Assembly: GCF_000003605.2 (NCBI RefSeq)
Contig: NW_003141326.1
Location: 33,293 to 72,013, forward strand
Reading direction: 5' to 3'
Origin: Saccoglossus kowalevskii
Lineage: Eukaryota; Hemichordata; Enteropneusta; Harrimaniidae
Length of the DNA stretch: 38,721 bases
Both the position numbers and the translations under genes were made by a program. Below are positions 13,001-25,000 of the stretch, in pieces (position 1 is the stretch's first letter; each line of letters starts with the position of its first letter). Under the pieces are notes generated by a model. The model saw only the letters and a program-made list of their open reading frames with translations. It made no database searches and was not told the origin of the DNA.

Positions 13001-16000
13001 ATATTTGGCTACACACAATCAATGCTTGCAGTGTTCTTACATTGCAGGAAATCAGTTCAGTAGAGTTCTGTGATCAATCTTGTTTTGCTTATTTTCCAAG
13101 CAATTTGACACAAATAACCAAGATAAGACTTCCCTAAAGAATTTAAAACAATTTAACAACAAGCAACTCTAATTTTTTGAAATTTTGTCAATTTATTGTT
13201 AATAAGTTTCTAGATTTGATTACTTGGTACTCACTGTGTGAAACTGGAATCTAGGAGCTCACTGTGATATGTAAATAGAATGAAAAAATTATATCACCAT
13301 CTCATTTGAATAACCAATCAGAGCATGTATTACTGCTGAGTAACAGTAACCTGCTCTATCATTGGTTTATTCATCATGTAGACCGATACTGATTGGACAA
13401 GATTGAAGTCGTTTGATATGGGTTCCATACAAAAGGTAGATATGTGTGGCAGAACACTCTATTTTATTCAACTCTTTAAATGCCATAAAAGTTTGTACAA
13501 TATATTTTATGTATTTTTTATCGTTTTTTTTTTTTTTTGGCAATTTCTGAACAAATGGTTATAATTTCTCATTGACTACAACATATAAAAAATAATGCAC
13601 AGTATGCAAATGAGGTTAGTGTTGCTTTGTAAATATGAGAACAAAAAACCAAGCGTTTGGTTGAGAAAATTGAGACCTTGCCTAAAAATTATTTTAAAGT
13701 TACGCTGTCATCAAAACTGCAAATGTGCATATATCAAAACCAATGTTTACATACTGTGCCCAGTTTTTAGATGTCTGCTAAAAGTCTGTTGTGCATTTAG
13801 CATCAAGCTTTTAAAATTCAATCAATTATTAAAATCATGTGTATAGCGATTGGTCATGTTTTTTATGACAATAAAGTAGCACAGATAAAACCGTGATGTT
13901 TTGAACTGTGTATAACGTGAAATAAACGATAAGTTGGTAAAGGCCAGCCAGAAAATCAAAGAATAGTAATAGAAAAGTAGGATTTGCACTTCTGACTACA
14001 ATGAAAAATCCAAAAATGATTGAATTTCATGAAAATCGCTTGAAGAACCGCTAGGAAAATGTCCACTGCTACACAATTATAGTGATTGAACAAGAAACAA
14101 AATCTGTTGTATGGAACCCATTAAATTTGGAATGAATTTAGTGAAGTGAGTTTATCATTCAAGTGCACATTACCAAACATAGCTGGCATAGTAACTAAGT
14201 GATCATGCTGTTTCAAGTTAAATGCTGAGTTGACAAATTTACTCTTATTAGCAATTCACAAAAATACATTTCATCTATAAATATTAAAATAATCTGTAGG
14301 CACAAAAACATTAATCTGATAAAATACATATAGCATTAATTCAATCTGTTAATCTCAAAACATTGCAAACATGTATGGATTTTAATATATATAAGGCATA
14401 TAAAAAAACTTCAGGCAATGAAAATAATTATTGTGTCCTTGGTTAAAATTATATTTCTACAGTATTAATCCATTGTTTAAGTTTTATACTACATGTATAT
14501 ATATATAAGATTACAGACAGTCCAAAAATGTATTAAATTTTTTTTTTTCACAGATAATAACCACAAGCGTACCAAATTCGACAAGAACCAAAGAGTGTTC
14601 ACATTACAGCAATGGTCAATACTGTGTAATCTATTTACCTAGTATTTATTTCAGCTATGCTGTTTTAGCAAGGAGTCTATTTCTATAAAATTGCTGGCAC
14701 ATTGAGTCAAATTCACTAAACTGGCATGTAGCCATTTCTACTGTATTTCCTTGATTAAAAGCGAATCTCCAATGGAAGTGCACATATACCTCAAATTGTA
14801 TTCATTGAATACAGAATGAATTATTTCAATATATCACTTCTTTTTACTGTACAATATTTTATTTTAGCCAGAATTAATCTTTGCTGAAATAACTTTTTGC
14901 TGTTTTGTGGGAAGTTTATTTATACCAACTTTGAGAAGTTGAGTGTAAGGCATAGAAAAAGAAGTATTTTCACTTGATTTTATTTTCACTGTTTCATTCC
15001 TTTAGCGAACATAAATTCCAAGCGAAAATAATTTGCAGTATTTATACAAGAGCATTACATATAAAGGAAATCCGTAGATGTACTGAAAACAACTTTAATG
15101 TGGTAAAAGTGAAATTGTATAGAATTGCTTGGAAATAATAAAATGTTGTAAAAGTAGAAATGGCAGGGAGGTAACTTTCTTTAATCTCATTGCTCACAAA
15201 TGCACTCAACTAATCAAATACTCTTATTGGATATTTCTAGCAGCCACGATTTACACTCTGTAATTAAATTGCATCAGAGGAGAGGTAATACACTTATCTG
15301 AAGATAGTAAATCTGTCTCACAAAGGGCACATGTAGTTGAATCTACTTGTATTTCCAATTGACATGTCAGAATATGCATCAAACTACTTTAAATTATCAT
15401 GGCAAACATTCTGAGATCAACTATAAAAAGAATATGCGACGTCACTGCTGTGAATCTTATTTAACCAGTCTGTAGGAGCAAGAGGAGACTGAAAAATCTG
15501 TATTTTCATATATTTTTTATATGTGCAAATCGGCAATATGCATTCCATTTTCTATTGTTAGTAATTCTCATGCGTTGTTTAACACAGTCAATTCACATAA
15601 TGTCAGGTTATTTGCATATTATACATATATGGCAGTTCATTTGCATACAACCATTATTTAAATTACAAATTAGCATATTATTTACATGACAATGCATTGA
15701 TAAAGTAATTTGCATACATCATTTCATATTTCGTATGTATGCACATCACAAGAGTTGATTTTTCCTTCACTGTGAGATCTTGTGTAATGTGTGAAAGATT
15801 GATTTGATGCAAACAAATTTTGCTTCTTTTTAATGGTCGAAATGCTTATTTTTCAGATAGGAATATGGAGTTACTTCATCAAATGTGTATAGCATATTAA
15901 GGCTATCATATTGTATCAACAATCTGCAACTTTTGTTGACAACAAATGTTGTATGTTTACAGAGTGCTGTCAATAACTTGTTGAAAAGAATAGAGCATAT

Positions 16001-19000
16001 CTCTATTTCAATCAACATGTTGACAACAAATCTGCAACTTGCAACATTGCATGACATATGGGTCAACTTTTGTCAACAAATGTTCATCCATGTCTTATGG
16101 CCTTTGTCAAGTGTGAATTTAAACAAAAAACTACTTTTCACATTTGTTGAATTCCATGCAATATTTTGACACTACTACAACGCTATGACCGTTGTTTCTC
16201 CTGTTTTAATCCACAATTTATTGCATAATACAGGATCTCGCAGTGAAAGGAAAAATGTTATATTTATGATAAGTATGTTCAACTCTTACTTTGTTCTTCC
16301 AGCTGAAACTGAAAGAATACTTCCAGAATTCCTTGCATCCTGTTTGATGGTCGCCAGGATAGTAAATTCATTTCCAGTTTTCAGGAGAGTTTCCGCCTTT
16401 TTGAAAGCAAAATATGGCAATTGAAGATATCTAGAACCACCTGTAGAATGTAAACAAAAATATGTTAAGATACAGCATATGAAATATGAAACAAACAAAT
16501 AACAACAACATTCAACAAAGAAGTCAAACCAAGACGGCAAGATGCACCAGGTTTCAGGAAAGAGAGATGAGCTCTTCACTAGACTACGTAAACTTCCCCT
16601 CAAAGAGCAGATTGTCAGCCGAGTCCAGGATATCTGGGCATACCATTTGGGGATAGTCATCATTTCACTTGCCTACATGTATCACTTTTGCAAATCAAAA
16701 CCCAAGTGAGCTCGTTATCATTCGCAAATCAGACAATTTCGTTACATACAGTAGGTTTACTGAAGAAAGATCAGATGATGCAAATTCATTATATTCAACT
16801 ACAGGACAAGTCTGTAGACATTTCTATTTGTTTAAGGCTTTAGCACATTTGAGACATCAGAGTTCACACCATACTAGATTTTCATGGCCACATTTGAGAT
16901 ATCAATGCTAGAACTTCATGGAGGCATCAAAGGCAATTGCTTCAAATCCCGAGTACCCGTAGTATGTCTTGATGCCTTTCTTAAACTATAGGTTTATCCC
17001 ATAATATAATATTCCAATAGAGTAGGCAATTTTATCAAATTTGGTTTTGAGAATGAATGCTCTCTCAACAGGAGATCTAGTTGAATGCATTGTTTTATTC
17101 ATTCATAACACATATTGAATATATGTGAGGGGGTATTATTCATGGCACATATTGGGGGCAAAATATCTTATAAGAAATTATTATTCATTGTCTGTGAGAA
17201 GGTATATAACAGTCATAATTTTCTATTGGCTTCAGATTTTGATCATAAGTTTGGCACGCAAAGGATTATTCATATGAGTGCTTATGTCGATTATCAGACA
17301 TCTTGTTTTCTGTTAAGATAGTTTATGTATTTTATTGGTATGTTTGAAAATGTGTATTAGACTGTGCAACAATTCTCTCTCCATGAGTTGACATTGAAAG
17401 CCAGTCTAGTATTCCCACGGGTTTTGGGAGATATATTACAAATAATATTGATTCCAAGATGCATGATTAACTTCATTGAACACATATACATGTACATCAA
17501 TGGATGTGTATCACCAGTAATCAGTCAAATAGAAAAAGTTAAACTTTTCAGCAGATTTTTACTACTACTTTCTCAAATGATATTTTCACACAGGACTAAG
17601 GAATGATTTTATTCTGACGAATTAGGTGATACAGTTTGGAATAAAATTAGTAAAGTTATACACATAACAATTAACAACAACAACAGACATTTTTCCTTAA
17701 ATACCTTTTCATTTCATCTTTAATGATACAGACAAGATAAAAAAATCAACAAGATGGAAGTACAGTGACCCCTGGCTAAGCCGCGCCTCAGTAAGTGCAG
17801 GTAGTTGGATGGCTCCCAAAAATTCTACTGTGTTTTGCCAGCAGTTTTGAAGTAAAATCACTGATATATGAAGGGTGACAGTGGCCTGACTCGAGGTGTT
17901 AACGGGTTATGAAGTCGTGCCTTTACATACTCCTCGGCTAGTCCCCCTTGATAAAACTCAATAAAAATCGCTGCATTGGGTTCAATCCATGCGGAAATGG
18001 ACGCTGTGATGTTGTCCAATAAAGAAAACATACTGTAAATAAACACATGTGTGCATATATGCTTTTTATCGATCCCCTTCACGAGAACTTTTGGTAAGTA
18101 GTGACCTTCAGTAAGTCACAGTTTTTTGGATCCCAACACCCGTGACTTAGCGAGGAGCCACTGTATTTCATCCCTAATGTAAAACAGCTACATCCCTAAA
18201 ACAAATTAGTATACATTATGCATGTATCCCTCAGCATATCACTAAATTATAGATACATACTGGATAAATTGCACTTAAGTCCTTGACAAAGTATCATTAT
18301 TCTTTCAAGTCTCCAGACAGCCACAGGGAAAACCTCATACAGGAGTTGAAATTGATGCATTGGACGCTACATCTCGCTACTTTCAAAATGGGTCAAATGT
18401 ACCATTATATATGTAAATGTACTACCCAGGGAGTTTTTTAAACAAGGGAACAAGGGAGCAGCACCCTCATGTGATGGCCATGCGCTCCCTTACCCTGGGG
18501 AGCTGATCCTCTGGCAAGCATAAATTCTGATTGACCAGGGATCACATGTGGCAACAGTCTTCAACTGTGACCTGTCTGATAGTAATTTTGGCCCCAAGGA
18601 AGCCATAGAATGCTCCATTTTAACTTAGAATTATCAAAAACTCCATACCCTGGTAGGGAGAACCCCCTACTTGCAATTGTTTTACTAGGAAAAACCCTGC
18701 TACCTACATTAGATATGGTATACAAAATACCATCATCAGTATCATCTAATAAGCCCAAAAAATAAAGCTAATTGAGCATATACACATATTAGTATTGGTA
18801 ACCCTGAAAAAGTTGACCCATCTATGAAATGAATTTATTTTCAATGAAATCTCAATCAGAAATTTAAGGCTTGCTTATTCAGGTACATGTACCATATTAA
18901 ATAAAACAAGTACAACATTTTTTTTTTTTAAGTAGAGAGAATTACATTTATACAAAGCACATTGAGCCTGCACATTGAAACACCCTCTAATTGTGATATG

Positions 19001-22000
19001 ATACCTATAATATGGCAAAGTTACCCTCTTATTCATGGCAAGCTTTGGAAGCTTTAAGGAAACTACAGGTATCCAGCATAGAGAGATGTAATCCTACTTG
19101 ATATTATTAAACTGATCTGGGTGAATGTCCAGTTTGTAGGGTACATGTACTGTAAAAACCTATATTTTACATTCAACTCATTAATAATATGTGAATAAAC
19201 TCCATACAAAACACCCAAAATGTCTTTTCATCGAAAATAAATTCCAGTTAAAATAAAGTATTTTACAGTAGACTTCCCACACATGCAATGCAGTACCTGT
19301 AAATGTCAGTGCTTATTAATTGTTGAAATTTATCAAAGAGATAGCTGTCAATCTCTGGGATTGTAGCATGGCATTGTGGGAAATCACTATCTTCAGGTAC
19401 AGTTGTATATCTTCATAATTCAATCCAACATATACTACATACAAATTTACAATGGAAAATTATATGTATTCAAGCTAGAAACACAAATATGAAAAAGATT
19501 TCACCCCAAGTTGCATACAAAAGCTGACAAATTATTTTTCAAACATGATTCATCACATTTCTGATAGAGGTAATAGTTTTTTACATAAACTGATTTATTT
19601 TGAATTAAACTTTGTGCCAAAATGTGACAGTCCAATTAAATTTGACAGACCAGCTGACTGCAATAGGGTAAATCATTATTTTATTGGAAAATTGGATTTG
19701 ACAAAAGTCACATGATAAATTAAAAATAATCAATATTAATGTGTCAAAGGAGAGGTTATATTATAAAGAGTTTTCTTATTGCCATGACAATAGAGCACTC
19801 TACATCATAAATTATGCTTAGTTGATTCTTTTATTTTGTTTTGACTGAAGTTTGGATTGTCAGTGTATGAATTCAGACTTGAGAAGGTACATTTGTATCG
19901 TTTTTTATAAAATTAATAGAAGTGCTTTGACGTATATGATAATATGGAGGAAATCTGTATTTTGCACCAAGGCAAACTTTGGCATGAAGGCAACTGCCTC
20001 TTTTGCCTCTATGAAGTTGAAGCCAAGGATTGCCCATGTATGTTTTGCATCAAACATCACTTGTTGTACCTCAATAGAATTAAACATTTAGGGTAACAAA
20101 AAAACCCTGAGATATTAAAGGGCGATGGTTGCCGCAAAATGAGTGTTTGAATTGTCATGTAAACAAACAATATATTTTACATGTGATGTATATAATGCTA
20201 TGGCTCCCATATCCAATATGACGTGGTGCAATGATCATCTGCCTTTAAAAAGTCACATAATTTGTAATAATGTAGATTATTATGTCCTCAATAATAAAGC
20301 ATTTCACTTTCATTAATTATGTCCACTACAGTACATTTTTGTATTTGCTTTACTGGAAGTGTATCTCCAATAGAAACACATGCAAACCAAACATCACATT
20401 TGATATATGATGAATAATTAAAATATTATTTATTTTGTCCTTAGTTTTGACTATATAAAAATCTCTGTAATTTACATATTAAAGGACAAGTGTACTAAAA
20501 GAGTATACGGTAATATCAGTTGATGGCTTTGAACAATTTTATTGATTGTTCATAGTGAACAAACGGGAATAACCTTGCTGGTAAAAGGGCTTTTTTTTCT
20601 TCTTATTTTGTAATATGCATGTTATTTTACTGGTGACAAGAAGAAAACAGCACAGTTGCACAGTACAATACTCCAATAGGACTGAACCCTGACATGGCTC
20701 TGACCATCTAAATGAGAACCCTAAATTGAGGGCCCTAGTCCAGCTTGGATCTAACCAAGCCAAGCCAAGCCAAGCCAAGCCAAGCCAAGCCAAGTCAAAT
20801 TTCAATTCACGATTGGTCACAATCATATAAACGCACAAAACAACTGAAAATTGGTGGGAGGAGCATCAGTTCGGCTTCGATGAAATGCTACTGTGTATAC
20901 CTAGCAAAATTGCAAGAATTTTTTGATAAACCAACTGATTTCATTATTTTTCACCATGATCATAATCAGTTAAAGTTTTTCTGCACATAATATAAAGTGG
21001 CAATGCAACTTTGAATACAAAATCAAATTTATTTATTCAATACAAATTATATCCTGACGAGACAAAAACAAAAGATGGAACAGAACACTTTATTACACTT
21101 CAACAGTTTTGACGTTTATTTTTTATACAGATGTGGGCCCACCATCTTACAGTAGCACCTGTATACACAGAAAAAGGCTGCAATTACAGATGTGTCCCTT
21201 GATAGGGACTAGCAACAAATAAATCTGGAATACCACATCTGATGACTACAGCCTGAGTTTCAGCAGTCAGGTTCAATCAACAGTGTTTCAGCTCAGCTAT
21301 ACAAGGTGTGGTACAAAGTATCCAGGATACTACAGATTCTGATACAGATACATGCAGCACATTATTTCACAATACAAGATCTCTCCCTGTTCTTACGTCT
21401 ACTGTACCAAGTGGCAGAGTAAATTAATTTCTCAGCACAATTCAAGAAAGATGCTTTCAATTGATAAATACGCTGTTTGTTACAGGTATCTATTCTGATA
21501 TTAATCAAACTGCTTCAATAGGTTACCCAGTAGTATTCCGCTGTCTACAGTTTCCCGTCTGTAGTTAGAAAGTGTTAAATTTACATTAAGTCTTTAAAAT
21601 TGCCAAGTTATTTACTATAATGAAAAGATGTGGTTCACAAACTTTAAATATAAGTCTGATGCAATTAAAATGTGGTTTATTATAGCGTTTTTTCTCAGCA
21701 GCAAGTTTTTTCATTTAAAAAAAGTTAATGAGTTTTTGGCTGAGGTAATATTTATCATACTTTCATTATGGATTCATACCAGTAAAATTTTTTACAAGAA
21801 TAAAACATTTCATGGAAAATGGTCAAAATTGTGTCTAGTACTGTTCATCAATAGCAAAGATGACACTTAGCTAAACTAAATATACCACAATAATTAATTG
21901 GACTCTCTTCACAGCCTTGTCATGAGTTATCACCATTTTTTTTATTTCACAATGGTCTGGGTTCTGCTTTGACAGCTGATTTCTCAAATCGTCTACAACA

Positions 22001-25000
22001 TTACTGTAACAGTACTTGGCAACATCTATGATTCAACCAGGTAATCCAGGTAATGTGTGACCACCTGACACTGACATGTTAAATCTAATATCAAAACGGT
22101 AAGTATGGTATACATGTATCAACTCAGAAATGAAGTCACCAAATTATACATTGATCAGCATAAATCACAAACCATAAACTCCCTCAAATCTCTGTGTATA
22201 AACCTCAACCCAACACTATTGTAAATCGTTTAAGGCAGTTCGCTGCCATTATCAAAAAAACATACTCAAAAATCCTCAAAATCCAACAAGAGGGTTACTG
22301 CAATGTTCAATATTCTGAAATACAAATATATGGTCACCAAACTAATTCTTCCCGAAAACGACCTTGAAAATTGATCAAAAATGATTCCTATGGCAGAAAC
22401 AGTCTATTATATCTCAAATCTTTGTTTGTTGATCTGTGGCTGTCACAAAAAAATTGGAGAATTAGTATACATTGTAAGTTATCCATGGACTAATGTGTTT
22501 ACATGGAATCCTATTGAAATGGTTGCTTTTAAAAATATTTTTCATATGTTTTCTAGAAAACACATCCTTCTTCCTCCGTAAAATATGAATGACTTGCATG
22601 TACATTATATGTGAATCATCACACAACGACGTTTTAACGATTTACTGTGATAAATTATTGCTTTGTTTTTATGGTAGCGTAATACATGATTTTTTTTTAA
22701 ATTAAGTGTATTGCCTGCCACAAAAATACAACAATTAATTTTGAACTTGAATTTATTTTTTAATAGCTGAATGTCAAAATGCTAATCTTCCAGGGAGGGA
22801 AGATATTGCATTGAGGTATCCTTAATGTGATCGAATAAATTGTGAAATGTGGTTCCTAAGAAGAAGGATGAGGATTCCTAGCTTGGAGAATAAGCAATGA
22901 AACCTGTGTGCAGTGAACAGGGTGGACTGCATTTTCATGTAGCAAGTCCCAGTGAGAAAATGAAATAGGACCTGTTTTTGTAATTACGTGAGAGTCCCTC
23001 TCTAATATAGGGAATCTCGGAAGCAGAATATGGAGTTAACGCAATCCCTGATTGAACAGTTTAGTTTATCATATACGAGATAAGAATTTTAACCAATAGA
23101 ATACATGTACGGTGATCAAAGGATGGTATTGAAATTTTGGCATTGATGAAGAAAATAGAAAGGAATAGAAACAGACAAGGAAAGCTTTGGATGGTTGGTC
23201 TGAATGAATGTTGAAAAAAAGACGGGTTAAAAAAACGACATAGACATAGAAAAAAAAAAAAAAAACCTAGACATAAAAAATTGTAGAAAACCATGAATGC
23301 CCACATCCTTGAACATTGGCACTTAAATAAGACGAAGAATACAATTTATTTTTACCACTCACGGCACATACATTGCTAAAAGAGCAAATACATATGCGCT
23401 ACTTGTATCCAAGGTGTTCCATCATCTACTTTGTATTCCATATAAGTTTGCATTGAATGGAATTGTGCTGTTAATACGTCAACTCTATCTGATTAATCTG
23501 GTTTCCGAATACATTCTCTATCTGCTCTCTGATTACATACATCACAAGTAGCAAATGATATATCGTTGTACTGTGCTACTACTGTGTAATTGGACTGTTG
23601 GGGATATAGGGAACCAATGTCAATACTAATAGACAGTGACTGTACGATAATTAAATTTTATTGCTTGCTATATANNNNNNNNNNNNNNNNNNNNNNNNNN
23701 NNNNNNNNNNNNNNNNNNNNNNNNNNNNNNNNNNNNNNNNNNNNNNNNNNNNNNNNNNNNNNNNNNNNNNNNNNNNNNNNNNNNNNNNNNNNNNNNNNNN
23801 NNNNNNNNNNNNNNNNNNNNNNNNNNNNNNNNNNNNNNNNNNNNNNNNNNNNNNNNNNNNNNNNNNNNNNNNNNNNNNNNNNNNNNNNNNNNNNNNNNNN
23901 NNNNNNNNNNNNNNNNNNNNNNNNNNNNNNNNNNNNNNNNNNNNNNNNNNNNNNNNNNNNNNNNNNNNNNNNNNNNNNNNNNNNNNNNNNNNNNNNNNNN
24001 NNNNNNNNNNNNNNNNNNNNNNNNNNNNNNNNNNNNNNNNNNNNNNNNNNNNNNNNNNNNNNNNNNNNNNNNNNNNNNNNNNNNNNNNNNNNNNNNNNNN
24101 NNNNNNNNNNNNNNNNNNNNNNNNNNNNNNNNNNNNNNNNNNNNNNNNNNNNNNNNNNNNNNNNNNNNNNNNNNNNNNNNNNNNNNNNNNNNNNNNNNNN
24201 NNNNNNNNNNNNNNNNNNNNNNNNNNNNNNNNNNNNNNNNNNCCTATGAAGTGATACCATAATTAGTTTGACTGCTCACTATGAACAAAATCTCCATCCT
24301 ACAATTTGTTGTTTTACACCTACAGTGGAAGATCTAAAAATGACTTGTTTGGGGAAAAAACAATGCAATTCTAAAGGTCTTATTTTTTCCCATCATTTCC
24401 CACAATTTAAAATGACAGAGTGAGTAAATGTGAAGAGGATGGCACAAAATCTTCACCATGGCAACAAGATTTGGTATTCCATTCTTTAGTACGTGCATGT
24501 ACATGATGTAGCCACAGACAGATGATAATTATTGTATGGAGACTTGAAGTCATGACGCACTCACACACACTTCTAGATATATGTAAGAGAATGAATGTAT
24601 GTGAATACTCACATGGTTTTGCTGAAGGCAACCATTCATATGGTCATCCTCACAAAGCCATATGTTTGTTAGGAAAGCCATATTTGAGTTAATTGAATAA
24701 TTTGATTGGGCACACCAAAAAGATTGAATCTTAATCAATCAATCATTCACATTATTATAACAACTAGATTCAATTTTAAAACCATAGATTTGACTTTATG
24801 TTTGATTTCCAGAAGAGACACATCAGAACATTGAACATGATTTCATCAACAGGCAATACAGATTTATAGTGGGAATTCTGGCAGAAATGAATGGTTAGGC
24901 GACAGCCAAATTAATGAATCATGGCTGGCAAAGATGGTGAATAGTGGGCTTCTTCTTACCCTTCGTCAGTCACCAATAGTCAATTTTAGTTGGCTACAAT

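Larger units (their letters stand above)
7483..16289 (-). other. NELL intron, 8.8 kb, repeat-rich
   Basis: Holds two TACTGT-family MITEs (8742-8868, 14845-15040), a diverged tandem triplet (9181-9563), a 29-bp satellite (11548-11836), a TTAA-type repeat (12731-12948), a palindrome with CCAAT arms (13308-13372), a TATTTGCTC-family fragment (14739-14829), a POU octamer cluster (15610-15715) and a foldback at 15900-16085. In 9.6-11.0 kb, and between the listed items, I see only AT-rich unique sequence. Confidence 0.8.

Noticed and set aside
16669-16911. 80-residue plus-strand frame
   Set aside because: No recognisable family. Part of it is a short internal duplication (cacatttgagacatcag / cacatttgagatatcaa).
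23590-24260. Frames of about 200 residues
   Set aside because: They consist almost wholly of unknown bases in the assembly gap.
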